The notes beneath the pieces are model-generated. The model did not search any database. It was not told where the DNA came from and was given only the letters and a program-made list of their open reading frames with translations. A DNA stretch of 64,000 nt from positions 50,930 through 114,929 of the forward strand of contig JARKOC010000391.1 of the NCBI GenBank assembly GCA_029975915.1, written 5' to 3'. The DNA comes from Bryobacteraceae bacterium (GTDB taxonomy: Bacteria > Acidobacteriota > Terriglobia > Bryobacterales > Bryobacteraceae). Positions 33,954-42,648 of the stretch are shown one piece after another. The position numbers and the translations under genes are program-made. Position 1 is the first letter of the stretch, and each line of letters opens with the position of its first letter.

Positions 33954-35276
33954 CTAGGCGATGTCGGGCAACAGGTAATGGCCAGGACTTCCAAGGCGCG
34001 CAGAGGCGTGTTCCGCGGCTATGTAGCCGCTGCGAGCGGCACCCTCCATGGTGGCGGGCCAGCCGGTGCGGGTCCAGTCACCGGCGAGTGAGAAATTGGA
34101 GTAGTTCGTCTCAGGGCCGGGGCGGTATTGATCGAGGCCGGGCCGGGCGGAGAAGGTAGCCTTCATCTCCTTCACGACATGGGCATCGAGCAGGCGGGCG
34201 TTGCCGACAACCGGAAGGAACTCCGCCAACTCGCCGAGCGCCAGTTCGACCACTTCCCTTTTGCCCAGTTTGGTGAGCCGGCGCGATGCGCTGACCACGA
34301 GTTGGAGGTAATGCCCACCTCTCTTATTGAAGAACCAGTGGATGGTCCGGTCGAGCAGGGCCGCGTGGGGCAACTGCGTGACGGGCCGGTCGAACCAGAG
34401 GTGGATGCCCGTGATGGGTGAAGTCTCGAATTGGGCGAAGGGAACATCGAGTTCCGGCGCGAGAAATGCCAGGCGGTCCAAAGGGAGGGCGGAGATGAAA
34501 TGGTCGCCATGGATCGCCTCACCCGCAGCATCCGCGCTGAGAATCTGGTTGCCCGCCGTGCGCAGCGAAGTCACCGTGGTTCTGAAACGGAAGCGGACGT
34601 TCGGCATCGAGGCCCAGACTCCCGATTTGTACAGATCTCCCAGCGGAACCTTGGGCACGCCCATCCTCGACCCACTGGCTGACGCAAGGAATCCAAGCCA
34701 GAAGGCCTGAAAGCCATGGCTGGCGGCAATCCGATCCAAGTCATCATTGATGGCGCTGACCAGGACCGGTTCCCAGAAGCGGGCGATGGCGCGAGGCGTT
34801 TGGCCCTTCTCCCTAAGCCAATCCAGCATGGTCATCCGGTCGAGGCCAGAACGACGCGTCCGTTCAGCGCGTATGGCCTGCATGGCCCTGGCGATGCCGA
34901 GTTTGTCTTTGAGGCCAAGGAAGCGCAGGGCCACGAAGGAGCCAGCGAAGTGCAGCGGCGCGGGCAGCGGCCCGGCTTGCAACGTTGAAAGCCGGCCGCC
35001 AGGTTCAATGAAGTAGAAGCGATTGTGGAAATCAATGGCGCTGGAGACGTTGATCCGGGAGTAAAAGTCGAGCAGGTTGACGCAACAGCCAAGAAGAATG
35101 TGCTGGCAGTTGTCAATCGGCCGGCCGTGGGCAAGGCCAGGGACTTCGTAAGAGGAAGCACGCCCACCGGGGAAAGGGCGCGCTTCGAGCACCTCGACCT
35201 CGTGCCCGTCGCCCCCCAAGGCCGCGGCAGCCGCCATCCCCGCCACTCCGCCGCCAATTACGATGATCCGAGACAT
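33954..35276 (-). CDS. hpnE: hydroxysqualene dehydroxylase (squalene-associated FAD desaturase)
   Basis: The 440-aa protein has an N-terminal FAD-binding GGGVAGMAAAAALGGDGHEVEVLEA. It also has PIDNCQHILLGCCVNLLDFY, characteristic of HpnE (the IDNGQHvLLG motif region), and WEPVLVSAIN. The C-terminal FSLAGDWTRTGWPATMEGAARSGYIAAEHA is the FAD-contact region of phytoene-desaturase-like enzymes. HpnE converts hydroxysqualene to squalene in the HpnCDE route to hopanoids. The partner genes hpnC and hpnD are not next to it here. Confidence 0.92.
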   Translation of the reverse strand: MSRIIVIGGGVAGMAAAAALGGDGHEVEVLEARPFPGGRASSYEVPGLAHGRPIDNCQHILLGCCVNLLDFYSRINVSSAIDFHNRFYFIEPGGRLSTLQAGPLPAPLHFAGSFVALRFLGLKDKLGIARAMQAIRAERTRRSGLDRMTMLDWLREKGQTPRAIARFWEPVLVSAINDDLDRIAASHGFQAFWLGFLASASGSRMGVPKVPLGDLYKSGVWASMPNVRFRFRTTVTSLRTAGNQILSADAAGEAIHGDHFISALPLDRLAFLAPELDVPFAQFETSPITGIHLWFDRPVTQLPHAALLDRTIHWFFNKRGGHYLQLVVSASRRLTKLGKREVVELALGELAEFLPVVGNARLLDAHVVKEMKATFSARPGLDQYRPGPETNYSNFSLAGDWTRTGWPATMEGAARSGYIAAEHASARLGSPGHYLLPDIA

Positions 35277-35296
35277 CCACTACCAGCGTAGCGGCT

Positions 35297-35413
35297 CTAG
35301 CAGGCGATGGGGCAGCGTGACCTTTTGCCCCCGCCGATGTCGGAATCCCAGTTCGCCGCGATCCAGATCACGATCAGGAGGAAGAGGATGTAGACGACGT
35401 CGGAGAGGTTCAT
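35297..35413 (-). CDS. 38-aa single-span membrane protein
   Basis: The product starts MNLSDVVYILFLLIVIWIAANWDSD: one membrane segment followed by a GGGKRSRCPIAC tail with positive charge after the span. It lies 20 bp upstream of hpnE on the same strand. The short hydrophobic design with a Gly/Arg-rich tail resembles small membrane proteins that recur in Acidobacteria. There is no strong ribosome site, and the call rests on composition and position. Confidence 0.5.
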   Translation of the reverse strand: MNLSDVVYILFLLIVIWIAANWDSDIGGGKRSRCPIAC

Positions 35414-35490
35414 CGGTAATCTCAGTATTGAGGTATCGTGCCTAGAACGCAATGGATCCTTGGTTCTAGTACCACAGGGCAATACCTGTC

Positions 35491-37641
35491 CTAACGCCGT
35501 GACTTGAGTGCCGCGAACTGTTCAACCATGTTGCGGATCATCAACTGACCGTGGCCGGAGTCTTGGGACAGGAGCGATTCGGGATGGAACTGAACCGCCT
35601 CGACGGGCAAACGCTTATGCCTGACGCCCATGATGACGCCATCCTCGGTTTCCGCCGTGATCTCCAAACAATCAGGCAGCTTATCGCGGATGGCATAGAG
35701 CGAGTGATAGCGGCCGACCTGAACGGGATCCGGCAGCCCGCGAAAGACGCCCACGCCGCGGTGCGAAACCTTCGAAGGCTTGCCGTGCATCGGGTAGTCG
35801 AGCACACCAAGTTCGCCGCCGAAGGCCTCGACGATACCCTGTAACCCGAGGCAGACGCCGAAGACCGGGATGCCCTCCCCAGCGGCGTAACGCGCCACGT
35901 CAGGGACGCCGAAATCTGAAGGGCGCCCCGGGCCGGGCGAAATCAAGATAATGTCCGGGTTGATTTTATTGATCAGTTCGAGTGGGAAGCCCGAGCGGTA
36001 AGTGACTACTTCGGCGCCGGTCTGGCGGACATAGTTGGCCAGCGTTTGGATGAAGCAATCGTCGTTGTCGACAAGCAGCAGCTTCACGCCGCGGCCGGGC
36101 TTGGAGGGTTCGACTTCGGAGGCGGCAGTTTTGGCGGGAAATAGAGACCCGAAGAAGCCCGTCGCTTTTAGCCGCGTCTCTGCCTCTTCGCTCGCTGGAT
36201 CGGAATCGTAGAGCAGCGTCGCGCCCGCTGGATAGCGCGCAATACCATCCTTCAGATGGACGGTCCGGATCAGGATCCCCGTATTGATGTCCCCGCTCAG
36301 CGACAACATCCCCACGGCTCCGCCATACCAGCCGCGGGCGTCCTTTTCGAGATCCTCGACGGTTTGTGCCGCCGCCTTTTTTGGCGCTCCAATGACGGTC
36401 ACCGCCCACATATGCGAAAGAAAGGCGTCCAAGGAGTCGTAACCGTCATCGAGGATGCCCTCGACGTGATCGACCGTGTGAAAAAGCCCTGCATAGCGCT
36501 CGATCAGCCTCCGGCCGATCACCTTCACCGAGCCAGGCACACATACGCGGGATTTGTCGTTGCGGTCCACGTCGGTGCACATGGTCAGCTCGGACTCTTC
36601 CTTGGGCGAGTTCAGCAGGTCACGGATGGCGTCATGGTCGCGTATCGGGTCGCCGGTGCGGCGCGCCGTGCCCGAGATCGGGCAGGTTTCAACTCTGCGT
36701 CCTTCCACTCGGACGAACATCTCCGGGGATGCGCCGATGAGTTGCTCGTCGCCGAGTTGGAGAAGGAATTCGTAGGGGCTGGGGCTCTGCGCCTGGACGC
36801 GCTCGAAGAGTTTCGAGACGCTGCCCGAGAAGCCCGCCGTAAAGCTCTGGCGCAGAACCACTTCATAGTAGTCGCCAACCTTCATTCCAGCGCGGACCTT
36901 CTCGACCTTCGCCATGTATTCAGCGGGCGTGTGGTCGGAAACGATGGTGGGTGGCGCGGCTGGCTTGGTGGGGGGGTGGACCTGCTCAGTTTCGCGTGAC
37001 AGCCCGGCGGTGGACTCATGATCCATCGCGAAGTCGTATTGGAATCGTTCGATCACTTCGCGTTTGCGGTCCATGAAGTGGATGTCGTCGCAAAGAAAGA
37101 GGTGGAGGTCTTTCTGTTCGCCGCGCGGCAGTTTCAAAGTGATGGGATCGAACTGGAACAGGAGGTCATAGCCGAATGCGCCGACCAGTCCAAGCCGCCC
37201 ATCGGCCGGGTTTGCAAACTCCCGTACCAACGCGCGCAGGATGGAAAACACAGACGGCTGTTTGCTGCGCTCCTCCTCGGGAAACAGAGCGGGCAAAGGC
37301 TTCAGTGTCCCCTCGAAACCGCGGGCGCTGGATTCGACACGCTCCCAGTGTGGATGGGCGGCCAGAACATGCTGGAAGATCCGGGCGATCACCTGACCGC
37401 GCGGATTCAGGGCATTGAACTCGATCCGGCGGCCCTGGCCGACGATCTCGAGGGGAGGATCCAGGCTGGCCACATCCCAACGCGAGTATCTCTCTGGGTA
37501 CTCGTAGCCGGACGAGAGATAGATCCCGCGGCGCTTGTCGAGCTTGCGCAGCAGATGCTTCAGGCCGCGCTGAAACGGGAGGCGCGACACTCTCCGGGTG
37601 ACGATGATGCCGGAGGGTGTCGTGTATTCGAGTTGGGGCAT
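35491..37641 (-). CDS. trpE(G): fused anthranilate synthase, TrpE-TrpG
   Basis: The 716-aa protein carries a TrpE chorismate-binding domain (residues ~1-500), with CPISGTARRTGD, DVDRNDKSRVC and ATVIGAPK-like blocks. A TrpG glutamine amidotransferase domain follows (~515-716), with ISPGPGRPSDFG, nucleophile GVCLGLQG and VQFHPESLL. The length is close to the alpha-proteobacterial TrpE(G) fusions. It makes anthranilate from chorismate and glutamine. PhzE has the same domain order, but there is no phenazine cluster here. I looked for a Trp-rich leader peptide upstream and found no tandem Trp codons. The start ATG lacks a good ribosome site. Confidence 0.93.
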   Translation of the reverse strand: MPQLEYTTPSGIIVTRRVSRLPFQRGLKHLLRKLDKRRGIYLSSGYEYPERYSRWDVASLDPPLEIVGQGRRIEFNALNPRGQVIARIFQHVLAAHPHWERVESSARGFEGTLKPLPALFPEEERSKQPSVFSILRALVREFANPADGRLGLVGAFGYDLLFQFDPITLKLPRGEQKDLHLFLCDDIHFMDRKREVIERFQYDFAMDHESTAGLSRETEQVHPPTKPAAPPTIVSDHTPAEYMAKVEKVRAGMKVGDYYEVVLRQSFTAGFSGSVSKLFERVQAQSPSPYEFLLQLGDEQLIGASPEMFVRVEGRRVETCPISGTARRTGDPIRDHDAIRDLLNSPKEESELTMCTDVDRNDKSRVCVPGSVKVIGRRLIERYAGLFHTVDHVEGILDDGYDSLDAFLSHMWAVTVIGAPKKAAAQTVEDLEKDARGWYGGAVGMLSLSGDINTGILIRTVHLKDGIARYPAGATLLYDSDPASEEAETRLKATGFFGSLFPAKTAASEVEPSKPGRGVKLLLVDNDDCFIQTLANYVRQTGAEVVTYRSGFPLELINKINPDIILISPGPGRPSDFGVPDVARYAAGEGIPVFGVCLGLQGIVEAFGGELGVLDYPMHGKPSKVSHRGVGVFRGLPDPVQVGRYHSLYAIRDKLPDCLEITAETEDGVIMGVRHKRLPVEAVQFHPESLLSQDSGHGQLMIRNMVEQFAALKSRR

Positions 37642-37989
37642 TTCGGAGGTGAAGCTGGATGCTTTTCATTCAGGTTAGCACCAGGCGCGGAGGCATCAGA
37701 CTCCAACCTCGGATCTGATTCTCGCGCGACACGGACAGGGATTGTTTGCGGTGGACATTTCTGACCAAGCTGACTGGCCGAGTCCACTTGCCAGCGAATT
37801 TGATCTTCGTAGAATTGGTTCACCGCAGATCCATTCTTTGCCCGGCCGGGGCTGCGGCCGTGCAATGTTTCCGTGGGGCGCGCACTTGTATGCGCATCGC
37901 CAGTCTTGCATCCTGCCGGCGTCCACGCTGATGTACCGTGGTAGCGGTGGGTGCATCCAGTGCATGACTTTTCGGAAAGGAAAAACGCG
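37642..37989. other. 348-bp divergent intergenic region
   Basis: It lies between the trpE(G) start (minus) and the Tat sialidase-like gene (plus). No tRNA, tandem-Trp leader or conserved coding frame is seen; the frames that cross it are short or lack motifs. It should hold both promoters, but no box stands out. GGAAAGGAAAAACGCG just before 37990 is the ribosome-site region of the plus gene. Confidence 0.4.
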
Positions 37990-39300
37990 ATGACGAAACC
38001 AGAACGCCTCAACCGGCGCGGCTTTTTGAGCGTGGCGGCGGCCACGGGTGGGATACTCGCGCATGGGACGACGGGCCAGTCCTCCAGCTCCGGTAAGATC
38101 ATCGCAGGCGAGACCGAACACTTCTGGTATCGCGCACAGCCGGCGGGCAAGTACATCGATTCACAACGCGGCAATATGGCCTTTGCCCATGGCGGCGGCG
38201 AGATCTTCCTGTCCACGGATAATGGCCATGGATGGCAGCACAGCGCCAAGTTTGCCGAATCCTCCAAGATCACCTTCAGCCACATCTTCAAGAACGGTAA
38301 CGTGCTGTTCGCCACGGGCTCGAAACTGTATCTCAGCACCGACAAGCTGAAGAGCTACCGCGAAATAACAGTGAAAGCCAGCGACGGTTCGGACTACATC
38401 CCGCACACACCAGCGAATCCGGCGAATCCGGGCTGGTACTTCCACGCGCTGCAAGGGGTGAACTCCTGGGATGTCGAGGGCAGGGAAATGATGGTCTGGG
38501 GCAATTACTGCAACGTCCTGGGCGGCGCCACGCCGGTGAACATCTATTACTCGGCTGACAACGGGCGGAGTGTGAAGATTGCCTACAGTTTCGGCCAGAA
38601 TCCTTTTTTCTCGGACAACGGTTCGGCGGGTGGCGGCAAGGGCGGGGCGCTGCTTGGCAATCCCAGTAATCCGGTTCTATGCCGGCACGTCCATTCGGTT
38701 GCATACAACCCCGCCGAAAAGGCATTTTATGCATGCACGGGCGACTTGAGCCGTGGTCTTGGGCACGAATGCCACTGGTTGCGCGGCAAGTACGACGCCA
38801 AGCGGGACCGGTGGGAGTGGGAATTGCTGGTATCCGATGTTTCGAACTCGCGGTACAAGTGCGGCGGCATCAATTTCGTGGACGGAAAGATGTATTGGAT
38901 CAGCGACGCTAACGGAGCCAAGCCGCACGACCGAGGCATCTTCTGTTGCGATCCGGCCGATCTGCGTAAGCCCGAGAAGCACACGCTGCTGTTCAATCCG
39001 GAGGTGGAATCCGCGAACCTGATCATTGAGGACGGTGTGATGCTCGCCTCCCATTGCGCGCCGGCTTCGCCGCTCGATACCGGCTTCATCGTTTCCACCG
39101 ACATGGGCAAGACGTGGGCACAGCACGATCTAAAGGAGTTTGGGAAACGATCGCCGTTGCGCTTTCATCCGAAAAATGGCGAAGGCTGGTTCCGGGCGGA
39201 TCTGCGGTCAGGCTGGATCCAGCATGCCGAAGTGGTATTCATCAAGCCGAAACCGGCGCGTCCGTCTATCCGGCCCGTTGGGCCGCCCGCTGCTGCTTGA
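37990..39300 (+). CDS. Tat-exported sialidase-like (BNR/Asp-box) protein
   Basis: The start is placed at MTKPERLNRRGFLSVAAATG, a textbook twin-arginine leader (NRRGFLS); GGAAAGG precedes it. The 436-aa protein carries Asp-box blades: STDNGHGW near the start, SADNGRSV in the middle and STDMGKTW near the end. Repeated propeller spacing also fits a six-bladed sialidase-type fold. Many Cys (CNVL, CRHVHS, CTGD, CCDP) suggest disulfides. The Arg triad and Tyr nucleophile of true sialidases cannot be confirmed, so glycan binding or an unrelated propeller function is possible. No operon partner. Confidence 0.7.
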   Translation: MTKPERLNRRGFLSVAAATGGILAHGTTGQSSSSGKIIAGETEHFWYRAQPAGKYIDSQRGNMAFAHGGGEIFLSTDNGHGWQHSAKFAESSKITFSHIFKNGNVLFATGSKLYLSTDKLKSYREITVKASDGSDYIPHTPANPANPGWYFHALQGVNSWDVEGREMMVWGNYCNVLGGATPVNIYYSADNGRSVKIAYSFGQNPFFSDNGSAGGGKGGALLGNPSNPVLCRHVHSVAYNPAEKAFYACTGDLSRGLGHECHWLRGKYDAKRDRWEWELLVSDVSNSRYKCGGINFVDGKMYWISDANGAKPHDRGIFCCDPADLRKPEKHTLLFNPEVESANLIIEDGVMLASHCAPASPLDTGFIVSTDMGKTWAQHDLKEFGKRSPLRFHPKNGEGWFRADLRSGWIQHAEVVFIKPKPARPSIRPVGPPAAA

Positions 39301-39517
39301 CCGGCTTGAACCTGTAACTGCGTCGTTCATCTCCTGCATGTTTAATAAGTGGAGAGCCAGTCGGTCCAGAAGCACCCCGGTCTACGCAGCAAACGGCTGA
39401 TTCCACGTCACCATCGCCGGGCCGCTCTCAGAGCGCTGGCTGAAGTCTTCAAACAGCACCTTGGTCCCGGCCTTCGAAAGCGGGAGATCGCCATGCGCAC
39501 CATCTCTATGGCTTCGG

Positions 39518-39937
39518 TTAAGCGGCGGGCCCCTGCGTCGCCACTCCGCGACCGCACACCTCAATTGTTTCGTGCGTTCGAGCGGGCATCAGTGAGGCTT
39601 GCTTACGGCGTTGTAATGGCTCGCGCCTTTTCTTAAGGTCCCTTGTGGCGAGAGCCATTTGCGATTCTATGGACACCATTCTCTCCAGCATCATTTCTGG
39701 AAAGTGCCCCGCGAGGAGGAGTGCCACTCCCCGGACCTCTTCGAGGCGGGCATGCAGTATCTGAGTCTCCAGTCTGGCCTTCAATGAGGCTACTTGACGT
39801 TCGGACCTGCGTTGCCGCTCCCTTAATTGTTCCTCGCGCTTCCTCGCCTCCATGCCCATATACTGCGCGCACAGGTACCACGCCAGGGTCGCTGACCCGG
39901 CGGATGTGACCATGGCGAGCAGGATTTGTTCGAGCAT
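39518..39937 (-). CDS. membrane-anchored coiled-coil protein, unknown function
   Basis: The 139-aa protein begins MLEQILLAMVTSAGSATLAWYLCAQY, an N-terminal membrane anchor. A highly charged helix follows (residues ~32-75: ARKREEQLRERQRRSERQV, SLKARLETQI) that reads as a coiled coil, then EVRGVALLLAGHFPEMMLERMVS. TGAGGCG before the ATG provides a ribosome site. No family is recognised. It is isolated: the 217 bp downstream hold nothing I can support, and the next gene is divergent. Confidence 0.55.
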   Translation of the reverse strand: MLEQILLAMVTSAGSATLAWYLCAQYMGMEARKREEQLRERQRRSERQVASLKARLETQILHARLEEVRGVALLLAGHFPEMMLERMVSIESQMALATRDLKKRREPLQRRKQASLMPARTHETIEVCGRGVATQGPAA

Positions 39938-40314
39938 ACGCCTCAGACACTAGATCGGGCGAACGCATCAAAACTTTAGTACCAAGCGGAGTCCGCTTCT
40001 GACTCCCGAAGCTTCCCTGGGGAGGATTTGACGCAGTCCACCAGGCTTGATGGGGCGGAAAGACTCACATACAGCCATCGGAGGTTGACAAAAAAAGGCC
40101 GGTGACCCCTGTGGATTTTGGCGGTGGCCGCCGATAAACAACTTAGAGATGCATAGGTACTACGCTCCATGTGATAGGACTTACGATGCACTCCCTTCCG
40201 CCAGAGGGCGGATGCGGCTGTGCGGCGCTAATTGCCCCAGCAGCCAACGCACCCACCTGTGGGAGCGTTATGGGAGTTCCAGGCTGAGAACCCCCAGTTA
40301 ACTGCGAGGAACCG
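39938..40314. other. 377-bp divergent intergenic region with a hairpin
   Basis: It lies between the coiled-coil gene (minus) and the CpaE-like gene (plus). It contains a perfect 6-bp hairpin with an AGAG loop (40197-40212) about 100 bp before the CpaE start. There is an A7 tract at 40090-40096. I tested a cyclic-di-GMP riboswitch reading and found no matching core. No gene is supported. Confidence 0.4.
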
Positions 40315-41805
40315 ATGTTGAGCGAGCAAACCCTCCGCGCCTTGGTCATCGGAAATGACGACGCCCTCGCCGCCCAATTGCTGCGGGCACTGGTCCACTC
40401 ATCCCGCTCAATTGCAGCCCATCTGGCGCTGCCCCGAACTGAGAACCGTGGAATTGAAGAGATACTCAGGCTGCAGATGCCATCTTTGGTTTTCCTGGAA
40501 GCCGAGGATTTTAGTTGGTGTATCCAGGCTGCCGGAGAGATACACCGTATCGAACGGGCGACCCCGATCATTGCGTTCTCCCGGCATATCGACACCCCCA
40601 GTGCTCTCGAGCTCATGCGAGCCGGTGTGCGCGAATGGGTGCAGGCACCGGTGGATGAGGGGGCTCTCCACACGACCATCGAGAGGATTCGCGCCGAACT
40701 CCATGAACTCGGTGACAAGGCTCGACAAGGGAGTGAAATAGTCTGTTTCCTCCCGTGCAAGCCGGGGTCAGGAAGTTCCACGGTGGCGGCGCACGTGGCC
40801 AGTTTGTGCGCAAAGGCGGCCGGTAGCCCGGTCGCATTGTTTGATCTCGACCTGGCTTGCGGGACGCAGCAGTTCATCATGGAGGCAGAAGGGGGCACCT
40901 CGCTGACAGAGGCGGCTCAGCACGCTCACCGGATTGACGAATCGCTCTGGAGCCGGTTCATCGCCAGGAGAGGTGGCATCCATCTCATGCATTCTGCCCA
41001 GCAGAGCCTGGAGGCCACCTTGGATCCGCAGCAATTGCATCGGCTACTGAGCTATGCTGCCAGCCAGTACCCTGTGGTCATCGCAGACCTCTCCGGGAGT
41101 CATGAGAGGTTCGCGATCCAAGCCCTGGAGCAGTCCACCCAGATATACATGGTCTGTTCTCCCGACTTGACATCGCTGTATCTGGCCCGGCGACAACTTA
41201 GTTTCATGAAGCAGCTCGGTTTTCTCGACCGCCTCGAGTTGATTGTGAATCGGGCGACTTTCCACGTTGGGCTAGGCAAGACGGCGGTCGAAGAGATCCT
41301 CGAGCGAAAGCCCGTTGCTTACTTCCCCAACGCTTACATCCCGCTCCAGAAAGCGCTCAAGGAACGTGCGCTCCTTAGTGAGGAGACTCCATTCGCACGG
41401 TCTGTTGCGGAACTCATCCCGCGAATCATGAATCTTCAGTCGTCGTCTTCGGGGCAACGCCGCGCTGGTGGCAGTTGGATGGCACGAACAAAACTCTCTC
41501 AGACGCTTCACGCGTTGAAGGCCGCCTTCCATTCGCTGCGGCCGGCAGGCGCTGGGCTGTACAACCTGGCCGAAGGTGTCCTGCAGAGCCAGGCCGGGTG
41601 CGACGAGACTTCAGGGCAGTTGTCCAAGCTGGAATCGATGAAGCCGGGGCGTCAACCCGTCGCAGTCGATTCGGGCCCGGCCTCCATGAGTGTCTGCCCG
41701 CCTACGGCCAGCCCACAGACAGAACCAGCCAATCCGCCTCAGCCTCGCCGCAGGCGGAGCAAGAGCACAGAAGCGTCCAGTAAAGCGAAGCAGCCTGCGC
41801 AATAG
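40315..41805 (+). CDS. CpaE/TadZ-like ParA-superfamily protein (orphan)
   Basis: The 496-aa protein begins with a receiver-like domain (residues ~8-130: RALVIGNDDALAAQLL, PSLVFLEAEDF, PIIAFSRH). A MinD/ParA-type ATPase domain follows (FLPCKPGSGSSTVAAHVA, VALFDLDLACG, YPVVIADLSGSHE, LELIVNRA). The deviant Walker A keeps the first Lys but has Ser where the canonical P-loop Lys stands, as often in CpaE/TadZ. The last ~120 residues are a Ser/Pro/Arg-rich tail (RRRRSKSTEASSKAK). In Tad/Flp pilus systems this protein marks the polar assembly site. No other tad genes are adjacent. AGGAACCG before the ATG is a good ribosome site. Confidence 0.8.
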   Translation: MLSEQTLRALVIGNDDALAAQLLRALVHSSRSIAAHLALPRTENRGIEEILRLQMPSLVFLEAEDFSWCIQAAGEIHRIERATPIIAFSRHIDTPSALELMRAGVREWVQAPVDEGALHTTIERIRAELHELGDKARQGSEIVCFLPCKPGSGSSTVAAHVASLCAKAAGSPVALFDLDLACGTQQFIMEAEGGTSLTEAAQHAHRIDESLWSRFIARRGGIHLMHSAQQSLEATLDPQQLHRLLSYAASQYPVVIADLSGSHERFAIQALEQSTQIYMVCSPDLTSLYLARRQLSFMKQLGFLDRLELIVNRATFHVGLGKTAVEEILERKPVAYFPNAYIPLQKALKERALLSEETPFARSVAELIPRIMNLQSSSSGQRRAGGSWMARTKLSQTLHALKAAFHSLRPAGAGLYNLAEGVLQSQAGCDETSGQLSKLESMKPGRQPVAVDSGPASMSVCPPTASPQTEPANPPQPRRRRSKSTEASSKAKQPAQ

Positions 41806-42648
41806 CCCAGCCGTGGATTTGGGCCACGTTCATCTGTGCAGAAACTTCTCCGCTGGGCTGGATGTCACCTAGGCCGCAGGTCTTCTGAACATTTCACATG
41901 AGGCTGCCTGGTTCGAAAGGACGAAGGCAACGGCGAAGGGTACGTGTGAACCGACTGCTTCCGGCAGCAACCGAGAACGCAGAAGAACGGCTCCAGCCGC
42001 ACCCCTATGCGATATACCCCGAGCGTCGCGAACGGCTCCAGGCGCCGCGATCCGCCATATGGTCATGGCGCCATCACTGTGAAGGTCATACCAAGTCTGG
42101 CTCCAGGAAGGTTGACCCGTGGCAACGGCTGGATATGCCGTTGGTTGATCGGAGAATCGCTCATTTCAAGCTTGCCGCCAAGGGGCTTGCACTGGCTGGG
42201 GTGCTTGCGGGAAGTTCTTGCAGGATCTCGTTGAGGAATGAGGGCTGAAACGCTCTCCTCCACCGAGGGGGTGGTATCGTCGTAGACTGCAAACTTGCGC
42301 CGGACAACCCGGGCGTCGTGCAGAATTGAGAGTCGGTCAGGATCGCCACTATCCATGACTGCCGCTTCGTGTAGGGCGCCGCGGATGGCGAAGCGCGTCA
42401 TCCTGAATCCGGCTGCCTCCTGGTCCAGCAGCCCGGGCGTGTTGTCCCGCGACACCAGTTTGGAGCAGTGCAGATGGCCTTCAATCTGCCGGCTGCGGTT
42501 TCCCCCTCGCAGCGCTCGCAGTAAAGAGCCACCGACCGCCTGGATGGATCCATCTTCGCCGCTCTGCCAGCAGATTGAAGCGGAGCATCGCAGGTAGGAC
42601 GAATCGCGAACCGGCCAGCGCCGTTCATACCTTCGTACAATATTCAAC
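41806..42648. other. 843-bp stretch without a supported gene
   Basis: Several overlapping frames cross it on both strands, the longest being a 195-codon minus-strand frame (42650-42063). None has a ribosome site, a signal or a motif I recognise. The long minus frame shows one protein-like patch (IRGALHEAAVMDSGDPDRLS, then ARVVRRKFAVYDD) but poor composition elsewhere. It may be a decayed gene next to the orphan CpaE gene. TACAAT at 42636-42641 is a possible -10 box for the HerA-like gene, only 7 bp before its ATG. Confidence 0.4.

Noticed and set aside
35491..37641. PhzE (phenazine) instead of TrpE(G)
   Set aside because: Same domain order, but no other phenazine genes are present and anthranilate synthase is the simpler reading.
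37642..37989. trp attenuator with leader peptide
   Set aside because: No tandem Trp codons or terminator-antiterminator stems were found on the minus strand.
37560..38345. 261-codon minus-strand gene
   Set aside because: Overlaps the trpE(G) start and the Tat protein gene antisense; no protein-like features.
40081..40314. Cyclic-di-GMP riboswitch upstream of the CpaE-like gene
   Set aside because: Only one simple hairpin is present; the conserved GEMM core is not.
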